Under the pieces are notes generated by a model that had not been told where the DNA came from, did no database searches, and was given only the letters and a program-made list of their open reading frames with translations. Below, in pieces: positions 1-8,580 of a DNA stretch of 64,000 bases; the first letter of the stretch is position 1; every line of letters begins with the position of its first letter. The position numbers were made by a program, and so were the translations under genes. The DNA comes from Candidatus Gastranaerophilales bacterium (GTDB lineage: Bacteria; Cyanobacteriota; Vampirovibrionia; Gastranaerophilales; Gastranaerophilaceae), in the NCBI GenBank assembly GCA_944325065.1, contig CALUYS010000001.1, forward strand, positions 161,439 to 225,438, given 5' to 3'.

Positions 1-548
1 CAACAATTGTGGAAGTATTAACCAAATTTTCATTAACATTAAAAGATATAGAAGCTATAGGTGTAAATATAGGCCCTGGAAGCTTTACAGGTATCCGTGC
101 TTCTTTAACAATAGCAAAAGTTATTTCATCGCAGTTGAATATACCTCTTGTTGGGGTTAATTCCTTTGAAATTTTATCAAGTTTAAATAATAAAAATGAA
201 AAAATATCAATAATACTTAATGCTAGAAAAAATAATGCATTTATTTCTATATTTGAAAACAATAAATGTATATTAGCACCCAAAATGGTAAGATGTGAAG
301 ATGTTATTAATTTAATAAAAAATACAAAAGTTATAACTGATGATAAGATGTCAAATATTATCTTAAATGCTTTAAATTATGAATTACATAAATTTGATTT
401 AGGTGCCAAGTTACTTAAAATAACATATAAAAAACTTATAAATGAAAAACAGAATAACAAATTTTTATATGGCAATGTTATGCCATTATATTTACAAGAA
501 CCTTTTATAAGTAAACCAAAGACAATTATGGGAGGTGTGAAAAATTGA
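1..548 (+). CDS. tsaB: TsaB, tRNA t6A biosynthesis subunit (5' end outside window)
   Basis: This is the C-terminal part of TsaB (YeaZ), the non-catalytic partner that holds TsaD and TsaE together when the threonylcarbamoyl group is put on A37 of ANN-decoding tRNAs in the cytoplasm. The frame is open to the left window edge, so the N-terminal roughly 50-60 residues lie outside; a GTG at base 9 is probably internal. The family hallmark GPGSFTGIRASLTIAK is clear just after LTLKDIEAIGVNI. The rest is AT-driven and diverged, as usual for TsaB C-termini. The stop codon overlaps the TTG start of the next gene by 4 nt, so the two are probably co-translated. Identification is firm; only the start is missing. 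Confidence 0.93.
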   Translation, partial: TIVEVLTKFSLTLKDIEAIGVNIGPGSFTGIRASLTIAKVISSQLNIPLVGVNSFEILSSLNNKNEKISIILNARKNNAFISIFENNKCILAPKMVRCEDVINLIKNTKVITDDKMSNIILNALNYELHKFDLGAKLLKITYKKLINEKQNNKFLYGNVMPLYLQEPFISKPKTIMGGVKN

Positions 549-820
549 TTTTTAGAGTGACCCCCAGTTGCATAAGCGGATTAATTTTATTCATATTATT
601 TATATTATTTTTTAAATTATGGGTATTTTTATTTCTAATTATATTAATAATACCTTTTATAAAAAACTGTTATAAGGCATTAAAAGAATCAAAAGAAAAA
701 CAAGAACGTTTAAATTACCAACCAAAAGACGGAGAAACGTATAAGGTATGTCCATTTTGTTCAGCTAAACTAAAACGTGATGAGATATTTTGTTTTAATT
801 GTAAACGCCATTTACCATAA
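545..820 (+). CDS. Small membrane protein with C-terminal zinc ribbon
   Basis: This 91-residue protein has one long hydrophobic stretch (about residues 10-40, possibly two short helices) followed by a charged linker and a zinc ribbon with CPFC at about residue 69 and CFNC at about 83. Similar membrane plus zinc-ribbon proteins are common in bacteria and mostly uncharacterised. The start is TTG, overlapping the tsaB stop (TTGA). A strong ribosome site GGGAGGTG at 530-537 lies at the right distance and supports this start. Translational coupling to tsaB is likely. The function is unknown; the tail could bind protein or nucleic acid on the cytoplasmic side. Confidence 0.8.
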   Translation: MIFRVTPSCISGLILFILFILFFKLWVFLFLIILIIPFIKNCYKALKESKEKQERLNYQPKDGETYKVCPFCSAKLKRDEIFCFNCKRHLP

Positions 821-830
821 TTATATTTAA

Positions 831-1043
831 TTATTTAGAAAATATAGAACCAGCTAGATCACAAGCTTTTCCTGCCAATTTTTTCCCTTGATCTTTAGCT
901 ACATCCTTAGCTACACTAACAGCACCGTCAAGAAAAGCACTACCAACATCACAAGCTACATCACCAATTTTTTTTCCAATAGATGTTTTATTTTGATTAT
1001 TATTACCTTGATAATTATTATTATTTTGTGTTTGAATTTTCAT
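831..1043 (-). CDS. Tiny Gln/Asn-led, Gly/Ala-rich protein
   Basis: This 70-residue protein has a Gln/Asn-rich head (about residues 4-19) and an alternating Ala/Gly/Val/Lys body containing three short repeats of the type DVAxD and KDVAKD, predicted to be an amphipathic helix. There are two cysteines, each in an ACD(L/V) context. No signal peptide is visible. The start is supported by AGGAGA seven bases upstream and by an extended -10 promoter just before it. I do not recognise the family. The body looks like a helical peptide that could associate with a membrane or self-assemble, but that is only inference. It is convergent with the zinc-ribbon gene, separated by 10 nt. Confidence 0.65.
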   Translation of the reverse strand: MKIQTQNNNNYQGNNNQNKTSIGKKIGDVACDVGSAFLDGAVSVAKDVAKDQGKKLAGKACDLAGSIFSK

Positions 1044-1074
1044 TTTTTATCTCCTATCTTTACTCTTTTTTGTT

Positions 1075-1083
1075 ATTATACCA
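1075..1083 (-). promoter_or_regulatory. Extended -10 promoter of the 70-residue protein gene
   Basis: On the minus strand the sequence TGGTATAAT is a perfect extended -10 (TG, one base, TATAAT). It lies about 32 nt before the ATG at 1043. The -35 region is poor, which is usual for extended -10 promoters. Confidence 0.5.
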
Positions 1084-1129
1084 ATATAAAGTATATATAT
1101 TTTATATAATTTCAAATATAATTAAATTT

Positions 1130-1158
1130 TTTACAAAATTTAACAAAATTTATAATAT
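1130..1158 (+). promoter_or_regulatory. Predicted sigma-70 promoter of pgi
   Basis: TTTACA at 1130-1135, 17 nt, then TAATAT at 1153-1158. Transcription would begin near 1165, giving a leader of about 47 nt with the GGGAG ribosome site at 1201-1205. The whole region is AT-rich, so chance matches are easy. Confidence 0.4.
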
Positions 1159-1211
1159 CTTTATATTAAAATAAAAGCAGCATATAAATTTGTAAAAAAA
1201 GGGAGTTTTTG

Positions 1212-2597
1212 ATGTTAAGATTTGATTATAATAATGTAAAAGAAGAAGTTGTTGGTTTTGAAAATGGTCTAGATATAAAAGCAGCTTTTGAAAAGTATAA
1301 AAATCAAATTTTTAAAATCATAATGCATCTAAACTCTATAAAAGACAAACCTGGTGCAATGCTTCAATGGATGAATTTAGGATATAATGAAGAAACCGTA
1401 TGGTATGTAAAAGAATATGCTGCACTTGTTGAAGGTAGATTTGATAATGTATTGGTTCTTGGCATAGGTGGTTCTGCACTTGGTGGTATGGCTGTATGTG
1501 AATCTTTATTACCTGCATACTGGAATTTACTAACCAAGGAACAAAGAAATAATTTACCAAAAATATTTTTTCTTGATAATATTGATCCTGACCAAATGAA
1601 TGGTTTGCTTGATATTCTTGATTTAAAACGAACTATTGTTTGTGTTGTAACAAAATCAGGTTCAACAGCTGAAACTATGTCTCAGTTTATGATTATAAAA
1701 AAAAGGCTTGAAGAATTACTTGATGAAAATTACAGAAAAAATATTGTTGCAATTACTGACCAAAATATTGGTATATTACGTCAATTATCTGATCAAGAGG
1801 GGTATAAAACTTTTGTCGTACCAGATGATGTAGGAGGAAGATTTTCTGTATTTTCCGCAGTGGGTCTTCTCCCTTTTGCACTTGTTGGTATAGATATCGA
1901 TCAACTTATGCAAGGGGTTAAGGATATGGATTTAGCGTTAAAAAATACTGATATATGGAATAACGTTGCTGCACAAAATGCTTTAATTCATTATTTACTT
2001 GACATTGAAAAAAATAAAAATATTTCTGTGATGATGCCATATTCAAACAAACTTAAGTATGTTGCTGATTGGTATATTCAGTTATGGGCGGAATCTTTAG
2101 GTAAAGAAGTTGATAAAAATGGTAATGTTGTTAATGTTGGTCAAACACCTATACGTGCAATTGGTGCTACAGATCAACATTCTCAAATTCAGCTTTTTAA
2201 TGAAGGACCAAATAATAAAATAATCAACTTTATTCGTATAGATAATTTCAATACAACATTAGAAATACCTAAAATATTTGAATATACCGGTATTGGATAT
2301 TTAGGAGGTAAAACAATTAATTATCTTTTAAATGCCGAAGCTGATGCTACTAAAGTTGCTTTGACTGATTATAAACGCCCAAATGTAACAATAACTTTAG
2401 ACAAAATAGATGCTTATCATATCGGTCAGCTTTTGTATATGCTTCAAGTTCAAACAGCTATTGCAGGTGAATTATATAATATTAATACATATAATCAACC
2501 AGGTGTTGAGCAAGCAAAAAATTATACTTATGCTCTAATGGGTAGGGTAGGTTATGAAGACTCTCGTCAAATTCTTGAAAAAAAAATGAATACTTAA
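1212..2597 (+). CDS. pgi: Glucose-6-phosphate isomerase
   Basis: This enzyme interconverts glucose-6-phosphate and fructose-6-phosphate in cytoplasmic glycolysis/gluconeogenesis, and here links to glycogen made through GlgC (59437-60672). Seen: the N-terminal sugar-isomerase motif LGIGGSALGG near residue 84, TKSGSTAET near 148, and the PGI signature DVGGRFSVFSAVGLLP near 206. The length, 461 residues, is typical of the short bacterial form. I start at ATG 1212 rather than at the TTG one codon earlier, because GGGAG at 1201-1205 gives a 6-nt spacing to the ATG. It is a single-gene unit with its own upstream promoter-like sequence. Confidence 0.97.
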   Translation: MLRFDYNNVKEEVVGFENGLDIKAAFEKYKNQIFKIIMHLNSIKDKPGAMLQWMNLGYNEETVWYVKEYAALVEGRFDNVLVLGIGGSALGGMAVCESLLPAYWNLLTKEQRNNLPKIFFLDNIDPDQMNGLLDILDLKRTIVCVVTKSGSTAETMSQFMIIKKRLEELLDENYRKNIVAITDQNIGILRQLSDQEGYKTFVVPDDVGGRFSVFSAVGLLPFALVGIDIDQLMQGVKDMDLALKNTDIWNNVAAQNALIHYLLDIEKNKNISVMMPYSNKLKYVADWYIQLWAESLGKEVDKNGNVVNVGQTPIRAIGATDQHSQIQLFNEGPNNKIINFIRIDNFNTTLEIPKIFEYTGIGYLGGKTINYLLNAEADATKVALTDYKRPNVTITLDKIDAYHIGQLLYMLQVQTAIAGELYNINTYNQPGVEQAKNYTYALMGRVGYEDSRQILEKKMNT

Positions 2598-3072
2598 AAA
2601 TTAATTGGATTTTTAAGCATTATAATTGTCAAAACTAAATCTTGTCTAATAAACATCATTGTAATCTATATAACTCTTATTTGATATACTCAATTAGTAC
2701 ATAAATTTTGAGCAATGTTGTCTATATATTGAGTCTTTTTACATTTTTCCTTTTCCAAAATTAATTACATTATTTTTTATTTAATATTATCTATTCCTAA
2801 TCATTAATAAAATTATTAAAATAAATTTTTTTAATTTTATATAATCAATTTTTTTTAGAAACTCTTTTTTATTCATAAAAATTTTTAAAGTTGTATAAGA
2901 TAAAATTTAAACAAGAGATAATTATTCCTTCCCATCTTTTTAAAATATATCCGTAAATACAACAATATATAAATTATCTTATTATACTTTTCATTATAAT
3001 TTATTTTATATTTAAATTATAATGAAAAGTAATAAAAAGTTAACTATAGTTTTTAGAACAATAAATATAGTT
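2598..3072. other. 475-nt AT-rich intergenic region
   Basis: No credible gene is seen. It holds a weak stem with a long loop (ACTCAAT at 2688-2694 with ATTGAGT at 2728-2734, then CTTTTT) that could be the pgi terminator, and a perfect 19-bp AT-only hairpin at 2985-3031 described separately. Several oligo-T runs occur between 2737 and 2880. I see no tRNA or known riboswitch fold. Confidence 0.6.
2985..3031. terminator. Perfect 19-bp AT-rich hairpin
   Basis: The arm at 2985-3003 (TACTTTTCATTATAATTTA) is exactly complementary to 3013-3031, with a 9-nt loop. It lies 42 nt beyond the stop of the amidase gene on the minus strand. It has almost no G or C and no clean U-tract, so it may be an mRNA 3'-end protector or weak terminator rather than a classical intrinsic terminator. 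Confidence 0.45.
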
Positions 3073-3609
3073 TTAAAAATTTTTAAGGTAATACCAATTA
3101 ATTTTATTACGAATATAATCACCTATTTGATTTTGCTTAATACTTGGTTCAAAAGGAAGACAAATAATATCAATTTTTCCTATATTTTGAGCATTTAAAC
3201 TTGTTTTTTTAATAATGCCATTTTGTATTTTTTTACCTATTTCATAATGCGTATCCCAATCATTGGGTTTTAAATTATATAGTTTACATAAAAATGCAAC
3301 ATGAGAACACATTTTTTCAAATTGAATCTTAATAATAGGATAATTTCCAACATTTTGATTATTTATAAATCCTGCCATAGCACATAAAGCAACACCTATT
3401 CTACCTGTATTCATACCACCAACATGTGGAGCATATTTTCCATCATTGCAATTAAGATTATCATAAGGTTTATAAATTCCCTCAACAACATTTGAAGTTT
3501 TATCTTTTATTTCATAATCATATAAATAATGATAACTTTTCTTATCAATAGAATTAGCATTATACGTTCCAGCAGTCCAATGAATAATTCCACCTTTATA
3601 TTTAGTCAT
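3073..3609 (-). CDS. Zinc N-acetylmuramoyl-L-alanine amidase (Amidase_2 type)
   Basis: This predicted enzyme cuts the bond between N-acetylmuramic acid and the peptide stem of peptidoglycan. Seen: IIHWTAG with His10, THYEIG with His121, and GKIDI with Asp147, which match the His-His-Asp zinc site of this fold. The spacing and the GKxDI motif resemble phage and bacteriocin-type lysin amidases. At 178 residues it is only the catalytic domain: no signal peptide, no cell-wall-binding repeats and no adjacent holin, so export is unexplained. GGAGG seven bases upstream supports the start. The gene stands alone between non-coding regions, which suggests acquisition or a domesticated lysin; this is inference. 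Confidence 0.85.
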   Translation of the reverse strand: MTKYKGGIIHWTAGTYNANSIDKKSYHYLYDYEIKDKTSNVVEGIYKPYDNLNCNDGKYAPHVGGMNTGRIGVALCAMAGFINNQNVGNYPIIKIQFEKMCSHVAFLCKLYNLKPNDWDTHYEIGKKIQNGIIKKTSLNAQNIGKIDIICLPFEPSIKQNQIGDYIRNKINWYYLKNF

Positions 3610-3638
3610 TGTAAAACCTCCATTTTATACAACTTATT

Positions 3639-3647
3639 ATTATAACA
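3639..3647 (-). promoter_or_regulatory. Extended -10 promoter of the amidase gene
   Basis: TGTTATAAT on the minus strand is a perfect extended -10, about 30 nt before the amidase ATG at 3609. No good -35 is visible. Confidence 0.5.
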
Positions 3648-3834
3648 ATTTTTATATGATCCAAAAAGCAAATTTTACTCTTTACAATTAAAATTATCCT
3701 ATTGGAACGTTTTTGGATTAAATTTTAAATTCCAATTTGTTAAAATATACAAAAATATACAATTTCTAACCGTTTTGTCATTTTTTTGATATGATAAACT
3801 ATATAAGTAAGATAAATAGACTATATGAGGTTTT

Positions 3835-5409
3835 ATGCGATATTTTTTATTATTTATGATTTTTATACTAAGTCAATCAACATCTTACGCAGTAAGAATA
3901 GATGAAACAATAGATAAAATATTTGCCCCAGTTTCAGATTTTCTTTCTGGAGTTGTTTTTTATCCTATAGAAATATTTGGAGCAAAGATACCAATAACAA
4001 TATTATGGATACTGATAGGTGGTTTTTTCTTCACAATATTTTTTAGATTTATCCCTATATGGGGTTTTATACACTCATTAGGTTTAATATTAGGTTTTAA
4101 AAAAGACAAAGAAATTGATGGTAATAATGCAAGTGGTGAAGTTTCATCATTTCAAGCATTAGCAACAGCGTTATCAGGGACTTTAGGTTTAGGTAGTATC
4201 GCAGGTGTTGCCGTGGCAATATCTATTGGTGGACCTGGAGCTACTTTTTGGATTATTGTTGGGGCAATACTTGGAATGTCTTTAAAATTTGCAGAAAGTT
4301 CTCTTGCTGTAAAACACCGTCGTTTTAACGAAGATGGAACAATTTCAGGTGGTCCTATGCATTATATAGCTTATGGGTTAACAAAAAAAGGCAAAAGAAA
4401 ATTAGGTGAATGTTTAGCTATTGTTTTTGCGATATTTCTTCTTTTAGGTTCACTTGGTGGAGGCAATATGTTTCAAGCAAACCAAGCTTGTCAACAATTT
4501 ATTCATATGACTGGTGATGAAAATAGCATTTTTGCAAGTCATGTTTGGATTTGTGGACTTGCTATCGCTGTTTTTGTTGGAACTACTGTCATTGGCGGAA
4601 TTAAAAGTATTGTTAAAGTCACAGAAAAAATAGTACCCTTTATGTGCTTATTATATATTCTTTTAGCAGGTACTGTTATCTTAATGAATTTTACTCATAT
4701 CCCTGAGGTTATATTAACTATTATAAAAGAAGCTTTTATACCACAATCTATATATGGTGGTATTGCAGGAACTATAATTATTGGATTAAGACGTAGCGTT
4801 CAATCTAATGAAGCTGGAACTGGTTCTGCACCAATTGCTTATGCAACTGTTAAAACAAAAGAACCTATTTCTCAGGGAATGGTATCTTTGCTTGAACCAT
4901 TTATCTCTGGTTGTATGTGTACTTTAACTGCTTTCGTTATCATTTTAACAGGGAGCTACAAAAACTATTCTCAAGGTATTTCTGGAATTGAAATTACTTC
5001 TTCTGCTTTTTCTGGACAAGTACCTTATTCTGATTATCTATTATCTCTTGTTATTATATTATTTGCTGTTTCTACTATTATTTCTTGGGCATACTATGGT
5101 CAAAAAGGTTGGACATATTTATTTGGAGAAGGTAAAAAAAGAATATTAATTTATCAATTCATTTTTTGTTCTTTTATTATTATAGGTTCAAGTATGAACT
5201 TGAGAAGTATTGTTGATTTTACTGATGCAGGTATGCTTGCAATGAGTATTCCAAATATTATTGCCATATATTTTTTACTTCCCGATTTAAAAGAAGATTT
5301 AAAAGAATATTGTAAAAAACATAATATAAATAACAAATTTATCAATGGTTGGTTTAGAACAAATCAATCATCTCAAGAATATTTAAATAAAGAAAAAATA
5401 AATGTTTAA
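3835..5409 (+). CDS. Sodium:amino acid (alanine/glycine) symporter, AGCS family
   Basis: This is an inner-membrane secondary transporter that imports alanine or glycine with sodium. It is 524 residues, with a hydrophobic N-terminus that resembles a signal sequence (residues 1-19) and about eleven further membrane segments. Family motifs seen include GLGSIAGVAVAISIGGPGA, GGPMHYI near residue 183, and LGSLGGGNMFQANQA. GAGG five bases before the ATG sets the start. The last codons overlap the end of rnhC by 4 bp in convergent orientation. Substrate (alanine, glycine or glutamine) cannot be told from sequence. The extended hydrophilic C-terminus (about 35 residues) is within the family range. Confidence 0.93.
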   Translation: MRYFLLFMIFILSQSTSYAVRIDETIDKIFAPVSDFLSGVVFYPIEIFGAKIPITILWILIGGFFFTIFFRFIPIWGFIHSLGLILGFKKDKEIDGNNASGEVSSFQALATALSGTLGLGSIAGVAVAISIGGPGATFWIIVGAILGMSLKFAESSLAVKHRRFNEDGTISGGPMHYIAYGLTKKGKRKLGECLAIVFAIFLLLGSLGGGNMFQANQACQQFIHMTGDENSIFASHVWICGLAIAVFVGTTVIGGIKSIVKVTEKIVPFMCLLYILLAGTVILMNFTHIPEVILTIIKEAFIPQSIYGGIAGTIIIGLRRSVQSNEAGTGSAPIAYATVKTKEPISQGMVSLLEPFISGCMCTLTAFVIILTGSYKNYSQGISGIEITSSAFSGQVPYSDYLLSLVIILFAVSTIISWAYYGQKGWTYLFGEGKKRILIYQFIFCSFIIIGSSMNLRSIVDFTDAGMLAMSIPNIIAIYFLLPDLKEDLKEYCKKHNINNKFINGWFRTNQSSQEYLNKEKINV

Positions 5410-6329
5410 AGCTCATTATATGTTTTAAAATGAATTTTTGCAACATTTTTTAAATCTTCTTTATTGTATTTTTTAATAAACTCGCGTCCAGCTTCAAGTG
5501 TAAGTTTTGAGGCACCTTTTGGAAAATTTATACCAAAATTTAAAGACAAACTTTCAATTTTTTCAACAAATGCATTTCTTGCCAAAACAGAAGCACAAGC
5601 AACTGCAATATCTGTTTCTGCTTTTATTTTTTGTTCTAAAATAATATTTTTCCCATTTTTCATTAAAGCATTTTTAATTAAACTTTCATCTGCAAACTTA
5701 TCAGACAATGCATATTCACAAGGATACTTATTGAGTATATTTTCGATAACTCTTGCATGACCCCATGCAAGTAGTTTATTTAAATTTTTAAATTTTAAAT
5801 ATAACTCATTATATTTTATAGGAGAAATCATGACAATTGACCAAATAGAATGCTTTTGAATTATTAAACTCATATCCTTAATTATTTTATCAGTAATTTT
5901 TTTGCTGTCTTTTATTCCCATATCAATAAACATTTGTTTGTTATCTTCATTTACACAAACACCTGCAATAACAAGTGGGCCAAAAAAATCACCTTTCCCT
6001 GACTCATCAACACCAATATAAGCACTATAATTTTGGTTTGAAGTTATATTCTCAAATGTTTTTTTATTTGTTTCTTTAAATGAAACCGAATCATAAGTTA
6101 AATTTACATTTTTAATTTCAAACTCATTTATTAAATCTTTAACAACATCATAAATATTGCTCCCCTGAATAACAAATTTACCACTTTGATAAAAAACAGC
6201 TTTAAATTTAGAACTTTTAGCTGCAAATATAGCATATTGTTGAGTCTCAAAAATTACATCATAATTTGATAAAAAAGTTTTTAATTTATTTTCATTATTT
6301 AAATTAAATTTATAAGAAAACACATTCAT
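5406..6329 (-). CDS. rnhC: Ribonuclease HIII
   Basis: This enzyme removes RNA from RNA/DNA hybrids in the cytoplasm, for example Okazaki primers and R-loops. The product has an N-terminal TBP-like substrate-binding domain (about residues 1-90) followed by the RNase H2/H3 catalytic domain. The motif YIGVDESGKGDFFGPL (Asp108, Glu109) is diagnostic of type III rather than HII. An in-frame start exists at 6383 but would run 38 nt into the transglycosylase gene; I prefer ATG 6329, which gives the normal MNVFSYKF-type N-terminus and 307 residues. It follows the lytic transglycosylase gene by 16 nt, so the two are probably co-transcribed. Confidence 0.94.
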   Translation of the reverse strand: MNVFSYKFNLNNENKLKTFLSNYDVIFETQQYAIFAAKSSKFKAVFYQSGKFVIQGSNIYDVVKDLINEFEIKNVNLTYDSVSFKETNKKTFENITSNQNYSAYIGVDESGKGDFFGPLVIAGVCVNEDNKQMFIDMGIKDSKKITDKIIKDMSLIIQKHSIWSIVMISPIKYNELYLKFKNLNKLLAWGHARVIENILNKYPCEYALSDKFADESLIKNALMKNGKNIILEQKIKAETDIAVACASVLARNAFVEKIESLSLNFGINFPKGASKLTLEAGREFIKKYNKEDLKNVAKIHFKTYNEL

Positions 6330-6345
6330 TTTAATATAAACCTTA

Positions 6346-8325
6346 CTATTTATATATATTTTTATAATTCCAATATGAAGCAAAAACTTTTCTCACATAA
6401 TGTTTAGATTCAGGATATGGTATATTTTCAACAACTTCGTCAAAATCATTATTATTTGTATATTTTTGCCAAGTTTTAATATTATTGTGTCCACCATTAT
6501 ACCCTGCTATAGCATAAAGAATATTGTCATTATATTTGATAATATAATTTAAATATGCAGTACCGAGTTTCAAATTATCATCAGGATTATATAAAGAATT
6601 ATAATATAATTTATAATTTTTAGCAGTAAAATATGCAGTTGTTGGCATCAATTGCATTAATCCAATAGCACCTGAAATGCTTTTCGCATTGCTATTAAAA
6701 TGGCTTTCTTCTTTTATTAAAGATATTACAAGATATGGATCTAAATTCCAAATAGAACTATATGCATTTATTTTGGCAGCATAATGAAGAGGGTAAACTA
6801 ATTTATAAACTTCATCATAAAATAATGGCTTTACCTCAAGCTCATCAAATGCAATTTTTGCTAAATTAACAGAACGTACATAATTACCTTTCTTGTAACT
6901 AATCCAACTATCAATAAACTTAGTGTCAAAATCCACTTGTTCAATAAGTGAATAATCATCTAAATCAATTATTTTCATTACTAATGCCATATCACTTGGA
7001 CTCAATTTTGTGTAATTTATAGGAAACTGAGGATTTATAATTTTTTCGCTTAACTGTTTATAATTTCTTCTTAATTTAACATCATTTCTATTATTCAATT
7101 TACTATTTGCTCTGAATGCATAATAACTATTTGGGTATTTTGTAATTACATCTTTAAAATAAGAATTTGCATTTGAATAATTTTTTTCAATTAAAGATAA
7201 TTTACCAAGCCAAAACAATATTCTTGGACTTGCTTGGGTATTATTATATAAATCTACATGTTTTAAAGCATATATTTTTGCTGTTTTATAACTTTTATTT
7301 TTATAATAATACCAAAATATTTCCCACAAAGATTCAGATGCAAAATTACCATTTTTAAAATCGTTAAAAATTTTGAAATAATATTTTAAAGCACTTTTTT
7401 CATTTTCATATTTTGCAAGATTAAATAAAACATAATCCATACCACATTTTGTTGGATTTTGCTCAATAATCTTTTGAGCTGCTGTCCAACCATTTTTTTT
7501 ATTATGAAAAAGAGAAATATAATTTTCAATAGCATCATATAAAACATCTTGGTCAATATTACAATTTGTATTTTTTAATCCTTTCTCAAAGATTTTTTTT
7601 CCTTCAATATAATGATTTGTTTTTACATACGATTGTGCCAAATATGGCCAAATCTCTGTATCTTTTGATTGTTTTAAATAATATAAACAATCATTGTATC
7701 GGTTATTTTTATATGAAGAAATGCCAATAATTTTTTTATTTTCACAACTTAATGGAAGATCAAGTTTTTTTATTTCTTTTAAAACATTAACGCTTAATTT
7801 TCCATCAGGTGCCATACTTATGTATTTAACAAAATAAATTAAAGAATTAATTTTTGGTTTTAGATGTATTATTTCATTTATTAAACCTAAATAATAATTG
7901 CCAGCAATCCCAAAATCAGTTTTAGGATATTTTTTAACTAAATTATTAAACGTCTGATATGCAAATTTATATTCTTTGTTTTTATAATATGATAAACCCA
8001 AATAATAGTATGCTTTTGGTGTTAGTATAGTGTCAGGAAACATTTTAACATATTTCAAATAATAATAAATAGCCGTATTAAAATCATTTAATTTATAAGC
8101 ATTTTGAGCCTGATGAATTATAGCAAATTTATATAGTGGACTATATTTAGGAATTTTTGAAAAATTATAATATGCGTTTTGATAATCATCATTTTGTTCA
8201 AAATTAATTCCTTGTTTATAAATTTTATAGGCTTTATTGGTAAAATCAAAATCTTTAAAATGCAAAACTACATATAAAATAGTTATACAAATTATTATAA
8301 ATAAAAATAAATTTAATTTTTTCAT
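6346..8325 (-). CDS. TPR-containing soluble lytic murein transglycosylase
   Basis: This cuts peptidoglycan glycan strands in the periplasm with formation of 1,6-anhydromuramic acid. The 659-residue product has an N-terminal membrane anchor or signal (residues 4-23), a long superhelix of TPR-like repeats (about 35-500), and a C-terminal SLT domain with the catalytic Glu540 in KEESHF, followed by GAIGLMQLMP and AGYNGG, the classic goose-lysozyme-like motifs. It resembles Slt70 in layout. It is the first gene of an operon with rnhC. The start ATG has only a weak GAAG upstream, yet the lysine-rich signal makes this start convincing. Confidence 0.93.
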   Translation of the reverse strand: MKKLNLFLFIIICITILYVVLHFKDFDFTNKAYKIYKQGINFEQNDDYQNAYYNFSKIPKYSPLYKFAIIHQAQNAYKLNDFNTAIYYYLKYVKMFPDTILTPKAYYYLGLSYYKNKEYKFAYQTFNNLVKKYPKTDFGIAGNYYLGLINEIIHLKPKINSLIYFVKYISMAPDGKLSVNVLKEIKKLDLPLSCENKKIIGISSYKNNRYNDCLYYLKQSKDTEIWPYLAQSYVKTNHYIEGKKIFEKGLKNTNCNIDQDVLYDAIENYISLFHNKKNGWTAAQKIIEQNPTKCGMDYVLFNLAKYENEKSALKYYFKIFNDFKNGNFASESLWEIFWYYYKNKSYKTAKIYALKHVDLYNNTQASPRILFWLGKLSLIEKNYSNANSYFKDVITKYPNSYYAFRANSKLNNRNDVKLRRNYKQLSEKIINPQFPINYTKLSPSDMALVMKIIDLDDYSLIEQVDFDTKFIDSWISYKKGNYVRSVNLAKIAFDELEVKPLFYDEVYKLVYPLHYAAKINAYSSIWNLDPYLVISLIKEESHFNSNAKSISGAIGLMQLMPTTAYFTAKNYKLYYNSLYNPDDNLKLGTAYLNYIIKYNDNILYAIAGYNGGHNNIKTWQKYTNNNDFDEVVENIPYPESKHYVRKVFASYWNYKNIYK

Positions 8326-8424
8326 AACATCTTCAAATCATAAACTATATACAAAAAAGAACTATTCTATAATTTAACCTGTAATATAATTGCCATATTT
8401 TATAAATTATTTAATTACTAAGAT

Positions 8425-8580
8425 ATGGATGGAATAAATAAACAAAAAATAAGATTAGACATAAACAAGCTTAAATTTATAAATCCTAGACTTAAAAAAA
8501 ACTCAAGAAGTAATATTATAAAAAATTATATTTACCTAAATGAGTTTAGAAATATCTTAGGCAAAAACTACTCAGCATAA
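8425..8580 (+). CDS. Possible 51-residue basic protein
   Basis: An open frame of 51 codons starts at ATG 8425 and stops at TAA 8578-8580, giving a lysine/arginine/asparagine-rich peptide (MDGINKQKIRLDINKLKF at the start, ILGKNYSA at the end). It occupies nearly all of an otherwise empty gap and overlaps the convergent coiled-coil gene by 13 bp. No Shine-Dalgarno sequence is visible. It could be a real small protein, a remnant of a longer gene, or chance; the AT-rich composition makes such frames common. Confidence 0.35.
   Translation: MDGINKQKIRLDINKLKFINPRLKKNSRSNIIKNYIYLNEFRNILGKNYSA

Noticed and set aside
888-1174. Two Tyr/Ile/Phe-rich plus-strand frames over the 70-residue gene and the pgi leader
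   Set aside because: Low-complexity frames generated by AT-rich DNA; the minus-strand gene has a good promoter and ribosome site instead.
2598-3072. Small RNA or riboswitch in the long gap
   Set aside because: Only weak stems and oligo-T runs; no conserved RNA motif recognised.
6330-6383. Longer start for RNase HIII
   Set aside because: It would overlap the upstream gene by 38 nt and adds residues not seen in the family.
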